Assembly (NCBI RefSeq): GCF_025024155.1
Contig: NW_026251749.1
Span: 186,001-250,000 of the forward strand
DNA length: 64,000 nt
Direction of reading: 5' to 3'
Source of the DNA: Gamsiella multidivaricata
Lineage: Eukaryota; Mortierellomycota; Mortierellomycetes; Mortierellales; Mortierellaceae
Both the position numbers and the translations under genes were made by a program. How positions within the stretch are numbered: position 1 is the stretch's first letter; each line of letters opens with the position of its first letter. Below the pieces are notes generated by a model, which saw nothing but the letters and a program-made list of their open reading frames with translations, was not told the origin of the DNA and did not search any database. Below, one piece after another: positions 45,160 to 55,277 of the stretch.

Positions 45160-45398
45160 ACGCGCCGTGGTGGAGGAAGTGAGGCAGCAGTGTGGCGATG
45201 AAGGCGGGGTTACTAAAGCGGTTGACAATATCCTGGGTCTTTCGAGACCGATTCTGGCTCTTTGACTACCATTGGCAACACACTTCTCAATAAGAAATTG
45301 GAGGACCTTGCGAACGAGATTGCAAGTTTGTTGGTCAAGGTCAACGAATATTCCACAAGGTTCATCGAGCAGAGCTTCGCCTCAAAGACCATGAAATA
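45160..45398 (+). pseudogene. Helical coding relic, probably same retroelement
   Basis: One frame reads VVEEVRQQCGDEGGVTKAVD and, after a one-base shift near 45240, GSLTTIGNTLLNKKLEDL and VNEYSTRFIEQSFASK to a stop at about 45396-45398. The composition is helical and Gag-like, but no domain is certain. Confidence 0.35.
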
Positions 45399-47047
45399 GT
45401 CTCGATTTTCTCGATTCGATCTTACATTTTCCCCTACACCTGGCGAGTGTGGAAGCATGCTAAGATATTTATTTACATAGTTCCTGCACCGTTGAAAAGA
45501 CAGGTTCAGAATGCACAACAATGTACAGTATTCAAAAACCATGACAGCACTCCTGCTTGTAGTCTAAGTGCACCCTTCCGCATCCAGGTCCACAAGACTA
45601 TGTATCATTTCTTAACAAGTATCTGACAATGAAGATCGGCAGCTCTGGGGCTACAAAGACAATTGAATGGGATATAGATGAGGAGGTTGCGGCGTCAACA
45701 GGATTATTCTTGCCCCTTCTGGGCCGTAGATTTTTGCGATAGACTGTTGGAGTTGAGTTTGGGATCGAAGAAGGACCTGCAGAGATTGTGGGGGGCTTGG
45801 GAATATCTGAAGGAGCGGAATGGCGGGAAAGAGAGAGAGAGTATTTATGTGAACAAAGGTCGGGATGTGAAGGTTCAACGTCAATGTATTTTTGCAAGAA
45901 TGTGAGGTACCATAGGATGCATTAGAGGAAAGGACAGGTTTTCTACACCACTGCCTATTTTCGCGCTGAATGACAAGCCGTTATCAACGATCATACCAAA
46001 ACATACTGTCCACTCCTTTCTCTATCCTTTTTTATTTTATTACTGCCATCGTCAATGGTATGGATTCTAGTTGGGAAGCATGATAGCCGGGAGGAGCTGA
46101 CTCCCCCCTCGAACGCGAAGAATATCCGATCAAAGCGTCTTGGAAGGACCAATCCCAAGGCGAGGCGCGACGAAGGACATTCATAGAAGTGCCCTACAAG
46201 AAAGGAGCGCCCTAGACTGGCCAATCCGAGTTTCCGAAGAGAGGCGCGTCTTATCCGTCCTTCAGATATCTGCCGCTGATCTCGCATATGATGCATCACT
46301 ACCTCCATTCCGCTACCATAATGGATAGTCTATGGCTTCTCTAGTTCAATAGAGTGAAGTGAGCCCCATGCAATCAACTCCTCTCTTTACAAACATGAGA
46401 ATGCCCAAAGAAACTTGCATTAGTCAAGATCCCGAGGGCTGTCATAATACTACCTTGAATTGCTCTGTTCATGTCAAAAAAAAAAAAAAAAAAAAAGTCT
46501 ACATCCATGCATGCAGCCAACCCTAAGCGCGTACTGTTTGACGAGCTCATTCAGATGATTGAGGTCGTTCTGCAAGTGGCTCCGTATACGTACTGCCCTC
46601 GCTTTACGCCCACACCCCAAACCTCATTCACGCGCGCGTCTAAGACTTTTTTTGCTGTTAGGACCCCTGAACCTGAATCCTCATGATGATCCCACGCTTG
46701 CACCTCCTCTTCGTGCCTTTTTTTTCTTTTCTTTTCCTTGCATGGCATGGGATGCATAAGTCAGGCCCATTGTCGACTGTAGACTAAATCATCTCTGTAG
46801 ACCATTTTTTTCTTTCCTGTCTTGTGTTCTTGTGTAATGTTTAATGGACACTGGGCAATAGTATGGTCATTCATCCACACCCACTATTATTTGCCTCGGT
46901 ACCACCCTCTCGATCCTTTGGGTCGGATTCCGAAAAAAATATTATGTAAACTACCCTCAAAATGAAAAACTGAATACAAAAAAAAGTATCACCCTAGAAT
47001 TTATTACTATTACGGTGTTTTATTTTACTATACTTTCACCCTTCTCT
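45399..47047. other. Gene-poor region
   Basis: Weak plus-strand frames near 46060-46200 rich in Arg/Lys may extend the retroelement relic. A21 lies at 46476-46496. The right end (46800-47040) is AT-rich 3' flank of the F-box gene. No supported gene. Confidence 0.35.
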
Positions 47048-48721
47048 TTAGAACGTAAAGTACTCATCGTTGACCTTGGCTTTGATCACACTACACAATC
47101 GCGACGACACGTATCCTGCATCACTCCACACAGTCCACCCAGGGAACAACGCCTTCCCCCGCTCAACAGCCCTCTCCTGTGTCGGCCGACGCGCCTCGCT
47201 CTCATCACTCGTCCACGGTACATGCAGCAACACCCTCCGCATCTCTGGCGCAAACGAAACCGGAGCCTCCAACATCTCAAATGTCATCGCATCACCCTTC
47301 AGCTCCAAACCCATCAATGCCTTGAACGAGCAAATTCGGTCCTTGATCATCTGTTGTTCCTCCGCCGTGTACAACCTGACGGGTGGCAACCTCTGCACAG
47401 TACCACGCGGACGGGGTTGGAAGTCAACTGGTTGGATCTCGAGACGCAGCCTCTCCAGCGCCTTTACGCATGACCAAGGCTTGCTTCCCTTGAAGAGATC
47501 GATCGTTCCCGCCCGCGTGCCCAGCAGATTCAGACTGCGCAGCGACGCACAGTTCTCGAGGACCATTCTTGCACCCCTGCTGGTGACGTTGAAACATCCC
47601 TCCACATTGAGGTCCACAAGGCTGTGAGGCGACGTAAACATCGGAAGTGAGAGTCGCGCCAATTGCGTGAGGGCAATATCGCCAAACTCCGTGTTCTTGA
47701 CACTGACGATTTGTATCTGTTCACTGGCCTTCATGACCTGCTCAAAGGCCGCGTCCGACGAAGGAGGGAAATTTTTGACACTGAGCTGCTTGAGTTGCGG
47801 GCATGCCTTGGCGATGGCGTTCAGAAGCGTAGTGCCCTCCACAGGGAGATGGCGATTCGACATTGGCGACCGGAACTCGAGCTCGACATGTTCTATGCTC
47901 GTCCGGTTTGCAAGGATAGAGTCCCACGGCAATGTAGCGAGGTGTCCAGTGCATCTTATACCCCTGAGGTTCGGTACACGCTGAAAGAGTCGTCGAATAC
48001 ACGGATGCACAATTACAGAGTCGTCCGCATCTGCGATGGTGCCACGCGCGCCTAGTGTCAAACTATCCCAGTTCAAATAGCGTAACGACGTATTCGCCCA
48101 CATACTGTTGTCATCGACCTTGATCAAACGACGTGCAGATGCGTTCGTATCCTTAAATTCCTCAATCAGGGTAACGAGAGATAGAGCCAGTGACTTGAGT
48201 TGAGAGCAAGATTTCAGTATAAACAGCACATCGTCAATTCGGACTTCCGTTGCGGCCTCCCAGCTGAGGTCTTCTAGCCGCTTGAGTGACGCCAAGGGCG
48301 TCATCCGGCAGTTCAATGGCTCCATCGAGGACTGAGCCAGGGTCGCGTGGAGGACCCGCAGGTGGGGTGTCAATCTTACGATCTCCTGAAGGTGGGATGT
48401 ATTCAATATTGTGTAGCGAAGGAAAAGTGACTGCAGGTTGGTGGTGAACTTTAGCAGGTGGACGACATTATCCCAGGATGTGGCGACGAGATTGAGGCTC
48501 CTGACATGCTGACCGTAGATGTTAACCTTGGGATAGCTTCGCGTCCGTTGGTAGGAGCGGAAAAAGAGTTTGACGTAGAGATGTGGGACCCAGTAGGCGT
48601 TGAGGGCACGGTTGACACGGATGAGGGTCCTGAGATCATCGCGCGAGAGGTAGCTGGTGATGATGTTGAGCAGCTCTGGGATCGCAAGCAGCTTTTCACG
48701 CGATACTCTTAGCATGGTCAT
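47048..48721 (-). CDS. F-box protein with leucine-rich repeats
   Basis: A single uninterrupted frame of 557 residues, unusual here because most genes are split. The start MTMLRVSREKLLAIPELLNI enters an F-box (LAIPELLNIITSYLSRDDLR then RVNRALNAYW, residues 11-45), which binds Skp1 in SCF ubiquitin ligases. The rest has irregular leucine-rich repeats, for example VRSLNLVATSW, NLQSLFLRYTIL, LKSLALSL, LRSLNLLGTRA, spaced roughly 25-60 residues. This layout is abundant and lineage-expanded in Mortierella-like fungi; substrate unknown. The last 90 residues have a conserved-looking Trp-rich end (FPGWTVWSDAGYVSS). The first of two close ATGs was chosen; the second lies two codons downstream. Confidence 0.85.
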   Translation of the reverse strand: MTMLRVSREKLLAIPELLNIITSYLSRDDLRTLIRVNRALNAYWVPHLYVKLFFRSYQRTRSYPKVNIYGQHVRSLNLVATSWDNVVHLLKFTTNLQSLFLRYTILNTSHLQEIVRLTPHLRVLHATLAQSSMEPLNCRMTPLASLKRLEDLSWEAATEVRIDDVLFILKSCSQLKSLALSLVTLIEEFKDTNASARRLIKVDDNSMWANTSLRYLNWDSLTLGARGTIADADDSVIVHPCIRRLFQRVPNLRGIRCTGHLATLPWDSILANRTSIEHVELEFRSPMSNRHLPVEGTTLLNAIAKACPQLKQLSVKNFPPSSDAAFEQVMKASEQIQIVSVKNTEFGDIALTQLARLSLPMFTSPHSLVDLNVEGCFNVTSRGARMVLENCASLRSLNLLGTRAGTIDLFKGSKPWSCVKALERLRLEIQPVDFQPRPRGTVQRLPPVRLYTAEEQQMIKDRICSFKALMGLELKGDAMTFEMLEAPVSFAPEMRRVLLHVPWTSDESEARRPTQERAVERGKALFPGWTVWSDAGYVSSRLCSVIKAKVNDEYFTF

Positions 48722-49521
48722 GATAAAGATTAGGTTGGTTGATTTTGATATGACGAAAAGATTGTGTGAAAATGAAGGGAATATCGAGATAGGAATTTGG
48801 AAATGAGAACTAGGAGTTGAAACTGAGTGGCTGAAGAGAAGGAGAAGAAAAAAGAAAAGGAAGAAAAAATACGGGGAGGAGGATGAGGTTTAAGTAGAAG
48901 CTGGAGAAGGAGAGAAGTGGAGTGACAAATTAACAAATCCTCTGCCCATTGCCACCAACCACGACCCTTTGTTGCATTAGCAGATGCATTAGAATTTAAT
49001 ACTTCCTTCCTCTTTGCCCCTGAGCAGCAGCATGCAAGCAACCACCATGCGACCATGCATGCTCAGATCGCTCGCACGAAATACTCTCCTCTTATTATTT
49101 TTTGTATAACACCAATCCTCACCTGCATTTTCACTCTCACCCGCATTCGAGCACAAAAATGAATATATCCTAATCCATCCAAGTCCATCCGCCTCTCTTT
49201 CTGCTGTAGCACTGTAGTGGATACAGTGAAAAATAATATGTTCAGCCTACAGGAAGGAGTGAGCAAAGACACGCAAGGACAAAGAGGTCTGGGCTACTTC
49301 CATGCACTCCTCAGTCATGGCCAGACCATCCCCAGAAACCACGGCTAAACAACTCACACCAAACACACACGCATAAACAACGCCACGTAATCCACCCCAC
49401 TACACACCTGTATCCTTTCATGGACGGCAAAGTCCCTCGCTCGCCCACCTGTTCCGTTGTTGCTGATACAAAGCTGCAGGACTTTCTGTCCAAGGTTCTA
49501 GGCACTGGTCTCGCTTGTGTC

Positions 49522-49563
49522 TTACACATGGTTTGTTACACATGTTTTGTTACACATGGTTTG
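49522..49563. repeat. 3 x 14-bp tandem repeat
   Basis: Three units of TTACACATGGTTTG, the middle one with one change. Confidence 0.9.
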
Positions 49564-49628
49564 TGGTGAGGAAGGGGCTAGACCAGTTATGCAGCACAAT
49601 CCCTCTCATCCCACATCACATCGCATCC

Positions 49629-49676
49629 TATCGGGCAGTCTATCGGGCAGTCTATCGGGCAGTCTATCGGGCAGGC
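49629..49676. repeat. 4 x 12-bp tandem repeat
   Basis: Four units of TATCGGGCAGTC, the last with one change. As the length is a multiple of three the array stays open on both strands. Confidence 0.92.
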
Positions 49677-49752
49677 TATTGGTTCTTTTACATGGGAGAT
49701 GGTCATGTGTGCATTTCGGAGATGTGAATGATAAAAAGAAAGAGCAGACGCC

Positions 49753-49788
49753 GTAGACCCTGTAGACCATGTAGACCATGTAGACCGC
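49753..49788. repeat. 4 x 9-bp tandem repeat
   Basis: Four units of GTAGACCAT with variation at the last two bases of the outer copies. Confidence 0.9.
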
Positions 49789-50137
49789 ATTGTGCCAAGT
49801 AAATAAGTGTATTGGTAATACTACAAACTCCGTTAGTATTCTCTTTTTTCAGTTTCTATGGTTACAATGGGCTGCTGCCTGGTTAGCTCCCTTGGGAGAG
49901 TGTAGAGTGAAGCGGCTGCGCTGGTGCTATTGGATGAACGGAGAGGATAGATGCTATGCTATTGTATTGTACTGTATCATTATGAAGAAACAAATGCTGG
50001 CAGACGAGATTAAGAAGAACAGGGCAGAAAGGTGAAGGAAGACAAAAAGCAGAGGAAGGAAAGGGGAATGGAGAAGGGAGAAAGAAAGTAAATCAGAAGA
50101 TAACAGGAAAGCTGAACGGAAAATCTCAGAAAGACAA

Positions 50138-53100
50138 TTAGGATGACGAAGAAGGTGTTGTTGCGGTGGCGGTCATGACTGTGGTGGGCGTTGTTATTGT
50201 TGTCGGGTCGTTTGGTGCTGCTGAGGATGGGCTGCCGGCAGAAGACAACGTGGCACCCTTGCCCTTCGTCATTAGCTCTGAGGATCCCTGAAACAGGTAC
50301 CGCAAGTCCTCTAGCCGTCGCTTCAACACCTCCTGTTTCGATAGCTTCTCCGCAAAAGTCATTTCCGACAGCTCCGTTTTGCGCTTCTGTAACTCCAGGA
50401 TGTTTTCCTCAATCGATTCCTAAATAAGAATAAAAATAAGGTCTTCATTAAACTGGCGTCCTTTACATATCCAACAAGTGGTCGATGCAAAATCGCTCCT
50501 CACCTTAATAATGAATCGGATAACGTCCACGGGCTTGGTCTGGCCGAGGCGATGGATACGATCGACAGCTTGGCTCTCCACAGAAGGGTTCCTAGAGTGC
50601 AGACGAGGAGCACGACTCATCAGTATCAACAGGAAAGTTATATCGTTTTCATGACCGACATGCACCTGATAATTGGTTTTTACCAGTGGGGGTCCATGAG
50701 ATATACTCGTTGGGCCGATGTCAAGTTCAGGCCCACGCCACCAGCCTTCAAACTGATCAGAATGACACTGACATCAGGGCGTTCCTTGAATCGCACCATT
50801 GCTGTCGTGCGATCGTTCCTCTGCATGGTTCCGTCCAGTCGCGTAAATTTGATATTGTTCTCGCGAAGACCATCCTATAAAGACAATCGCAAAGACGCAT
50901 CTAATTAATATCACCCGCCTCAATCGAGAGCCGTCTCGTCAGTCTCCTAAACAAAAAATGGTACCTCAATCAGATCCAGCATGCTAGTCCACTGAGAAAA
51001 CACGACACTCTTCGTAAGAGGCCCACCAGTTCTGCGTGATACCTCACAGGCCTGCACCAGGTCGTCGATAAGAGCCTTGACCTTGGTACTGTGAATAAAC
51101 ATGCCATTCTCATCCGTCCGTGTGTGTACATGGCCACCGCCAACCGCAGTCGCTGCAACGCTGTCCTCGGTATCATCCTGGATTTGAATCAGATCCACTG
51201 GCTTCAAAGGAGTCGTGCATTGGGGACAAGCAAAATCCGTCTTGAGCTCCGGAGCGACACTGACATGAGCGTTTCCTTTTTGAATGAGCATGAACGCAAT
51301 CGGATTCAGCCTCTTGACACACTCAGGGCAATAGATATGTTCGCATCGGGTCACAATCGGTGTCGCCGTAGAAGGGTGGAAGCAGTAATTGCATTGGTCG
51401 TTTCCAGAGTCCTGCAAAAGAGTAAGGATTGCTGATGCCTTGGCCAAGTTAAATTCTCCAGACATGTCCAGGTCGTCGCCCATATTCTTGACCAAAGCAT
51501 AGTGCGCACATATTTGACGAAGCTTGAGGATTGCCTGCAGGATATGGGCATAGTTCTTCATGATCTTGTTCTCCTTCACAATCTTGTCCACCGTCTGCTT
51601 CGCACTCGACTCCATGCGCTGGTACATCTGACGCTCATTCAAACTGAGCTCCAATACGCGCATGTGATCCACTCTTGGTGGGAGCTCTAGCAAAGGCTTG
51701 CCGTTCACCATCTGTGTCTTTGTACGACGTAGTGTGATGACCTTCATCAATGTCTGCAACCTTGTGATACCAATCGGATTGGCGACCTTGATCGGCTTGG
51801 AAATATAATGCGTCCAGTGAGCCTTCTCATCAAACGGCTGCATTTTTAGAAACTTCACGAGCGCATATAGATCGTCCAGCTAGTACATCAAACAAGTTAT
51901 AGAGTCAAAAGGGTGGTGTCAGAGTGCCTTCCTAAGAACGTATGCATGTATCTGCTTGCAGAACATGGACGCTTTCCTCGTGCTATTTCTCGGTGCAGTA
52001 CCTTGTTCTGGATGGGGGTGCCCGTCAGGCACCAACGTCGCTCGGCAGTGAGGGCGCATGCCGCCTTGCTCTGCACTGTGCTGACCTCCTTAATGATATG
52101 TGCCTCATCCAAGACAACTCTGAACCAGTCGATATGTTGAAGCACGCTAGGAAACTTCGACGGCTCATCCTCGGTATCTCGTCCCTTGCACTCTTTGGAA
52201 TACTCAGTGCCCAAAAGATTATAGGTAGTGATGACCACGTCATGCTTGGCCAGATATCCAGGATCCGATACGCGCTGCCCTCCATGGTACACATAAACTT
52301 GCAGCGCATCCTTTTGAACATGGGTCTCAAACTGCTCCTCCCAGTTTTGTACCGTCGACAATGGACAGATAATCAGCGTGGCGTGCGATTTCGTTCGCAA
52401 ATTTGTCAGTCTCTTTTTGAACATGGGCTTCTTAGGAGCCGTCGGTAATAGTGGCCGAATTGTGGGCGAGGGAGGTGAGTCGTATTCCGTGACCTGATCT
52501 CCAGAATTCAAAAAGTCTGGCGCCGCTGTTGTTGGAAGAGGCAAGGACGTTCCCTTACTCGTCCGTAACCGTGAATGCATGCCGCGGTCAAGAGTTGCCA
52601 TTATCAGTGAGATGATGGTTATAGTTTTGCCCAGACCCATCTAAACAAGAAACGCGTGTTAGAGATCTGCGATGTCAGTTGGTTTGTTATCATACAGTCC
52701 ATGAAACTTACATCGTCTGCTAAGATACCACCCCGCATACTGGTGGGCTTGACCGTTGTCTCCTGGCTGGTAACGACATTCAGGTAGGTCGGGTGACGAT
52801 GGAGCTGCTGCCTGACGCGCCAGAGTGATGTAAGCTTGTTCTTTTCGTTGTCCGAATAGTCTTCTTGCTTCTCGCGCTCCAGAAGAAAGTAGAGAGCCTG
52901 CTTTTGATGGCGATACATGGTCGAGGCCAGGGTCGGTGCGGGTTCCACCTCCGGTAGGTCTGTTGCGCTTCGAAGGCCCTTGAAAACTCCGTCGATCTGA
53001 TTCTTTACCTCCTCCGCAGAACGAACGCTCGATCCGCTATATCCAGAATATCCAGAGTAGCCAGAGTAGCCATACGAACCAGCGCCTGGTCCGCCAGAAA

Positions 53101-54678
53101 AGAGTGAAGGATTTGAAATGCCTCGCCATTTGTCGTAGAGCGACAGCGTTTCTCCCGATGCTGGAACCAGTGGGTTGCTGTACCGAGTCCGATGGTCAAA
53201 CGATATCGGCTCTTCCAGCCTCACTTTTCCATATAGCGCCTTTGCTACCGTCATCTGATATTCCGGTCTGCCGTAAAGGATTATGTTGACAGGAGCGCTA
53301 ACGTTCTAAGGAAAAAAACACAGAACAATCGGTAGATCAGTCACTTGAAATGATTGGAAGCAGAAGTGAACGAGGTTCTACATCCTGCCATGCGAGCTAA
53401 ACAAATGTAAATGTTACGTTTTGTTTCCTCTGTCTGGGAACGTACGCATCCCACCAAATCATGTTTGCGTCCACCAAAGGCACAAGCGTCTCTGCTAGCT
53501 CCGATACAATATATCCGTACTAGAAAAGATGGGGAAGAATGAGGGAGATAAATATATGAGCACCAAGGACATGACAGCTAGACACTAGGCACATCAGAAG
53601 ATCGTCTTACCAATCCCGCTTCGTGCTCGACTGCCAGACTAGCCTTGTTGGCTGTAATAGCACGCTTGATAATGACTCTGTCAGCCTTCCCTTCAATGAA
53701 TTCGAGATGGCGGGGGTATAGAGTGACAACCAGCGACTGGATCATTCCAAAACACATGTTCCTGTTGGCGACAGCTGTTGTTCTGGATTCATCGATGACG
53801 ACCTCGTCATCGGATATCAGCGTTGGCTCCTCCTCTGTTAAGTCAATAATCCGGCCGGTGCTTTCCTTCAAAATAGACGACGGCGTCAAAGAGGTTGAGG
53901 TGATGGACGAAGCAACAGCCTGCGGTTGCTCTTGTGATCCATTCTGATAGCCGTTCTGTGATGTTGACAGACCCTGATGGCTGTGTGCTGATTTTTGGCT
54001 TAGTTGTCGCTGAAGCTGTGGTTGCAGTTGACTCTGAAATGATTGGAATGACTGGGGCCTTGGGCTGGGGTTCATCGTCGACTGCTGCTGTTGCCACTGT
54101 TGCAGCTGACGGGGCAACTGTGGAGAAATGGCGTTCGAGCTACTTCCTCTGGATATAGGCGTGTTGAGATTAAAGTGGACGAGTTCGCTTGGATTCATAA
54201 TCAGCTTCTTGTCCTGGGTTCCTGACTGAGGAGGCGTAGGGCTGCTGGCGAGGTCAGGAAGACCTGAGTTGATGAGATTGGCAACCGCCTCCAGCTTTGT
54301 GCGCTTCGACTGGTGACCATCCTGATTCGTATCCTCTTGGCCATTTAAAAACTTGTTCTTTCCTGATTTATTTTCGTTGTACCTGACGCCTGCAGCGCGA
54401 GTCGTTGTCGCATCGCCACCATTTCCGAAACTTGGATGATTGGTATCAGAGTCTTCGGACTCGCTTCTGGAGTCGTCATCGTCATCGTCGTCGTCATCGT
54501 CATCATCGTCGTCCTCCTCCTCAAGAGACCTGCTGCCAATCTGCTGGAAGAACCGTGATGCAAATCCCAGGGGGTCTGTCAGCTGCGGAGAGCCATTCTC
54601 GCTATTGCTATTGCTACCGGTGCTGCTGCCCTTGCCGCCGAGTTGGTCGAGCGGTTGGATGGGCGCGTCCTCGGACAT
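50138..54678 (-). CDS. RAD5/HLTF-type SNF2 helicase with RING finger
   Basis: In-frame model on the minus strand: 54678-53611, 53519-53446, 53267-52712, 52640-52002, 51879-50965, 50874-50684, 50591-50504, 50419-50138; 1270 residues. A long acidic and Q-rich N-terminus (14-Asp run) with a HIRAN-like region (about 315-380) precedes the SNF2 ATPase. Motifs are LADDMGLGKTIT (I), HATLIICPLS (Ia), VVLDEAHIIKE (II), LTGTPIQNK (III), then a C3HC4 RING (CNYCFHPS...RCEHIYCPECVKRL...CPQC) inserted before the helicase C lobe, TSMLDLIEDGL, KAGGVGLNLT (V) and VDRIHRLGQTKPV (VI). This RING-inside-SNF2 order defines Rad5/HLTF, which polyubiquitinates PCNA and remodels stalled forks. A GYS tandem repeat lies near residue 455. 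The HIRAN end is ambiguous: a longer exon 2 and exon 3 would keep HIRAN but meet a one-base frameshift at 53281-53285. Confidence 0.88.
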
Positions 54679-55277
54679 GGATTCTCTCTATTGGTTTCCT
54701 GGTCTGCGTGAAAGAAAGTATTGGTCGCGGCACAGAGAGTGCTCAACCATATATTTGGAATCTGCAAGTGCTACTGCAGATTAGTGATTGCGTGATTTGC
54801 AGTTTTGATGAATTACGGATCCAGAGCTGAAATACACAGAGAAAGAGAGAGGGAGAGAGAGAGAATGGAGAGAGAGAAAGAAAGAGACAGGCGCAGTCGG
54901 GTGCGTCCTGGATGGTAAAGAGGCAAGAGGGCTCACGCTACCTTGGCAAAAGAGGGAAGAGGGATCGAGCAGGTTAGTCGATGGAACGATGCGATCTAGG
55001 CGGCGTCCAGTGATGACTCATCTGATGAGCAGCACACAAAATATCTCGGCGAAGACGAAAGGACGAGCACCAAATAGAGTAAGGAAGGTGGCTTATGTTC
55101 AGCTTTATTGCAAATGCACCGTTCCTGGCATCTTTTCTCCAATTGACGAGGCCGCCTTCTCGCGGCTCTGACCAAAAAGAAAAGAAAAGAAAAAAAAAAA
55201 AAGCCAAAAAAAAAAAAAAAGCCAAATTACTTATGTTATCCCGTCTCCTGCCGTCCTTGTCGCGTTATCCTTACACT
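54679..55277. promoter_or_regulatory. Upstream of the SNF2 gene, 3' of CYC8
   Basis: Contains (GA)n-rich sequence at 54835-54890 and two A-rich tracts at 55188-55219. The left part is the SNF2-gene promoter, the right part the CYC8 3' UTR. Nothing else seen. Confidence 0.45.

Larger units (their letters stand above)
48722..50137. other. Intergenic with short tandem repeats
   Basis: Promoter of the F-box gene at the left, 3' flank of the SNF2 gene at the right. It contains three minisatellites between 49522 and 49788, listed separately. No gene or structural RNA recognised. Confidence 0.45.

Noticed and set aside
49515..49756. Small frames over the 12-bp tandem repeat (YRAV repeats)
   Set aside because: Unit length is a multiple of three, so the array is open in several frames by arithmetic; no start context or homology.
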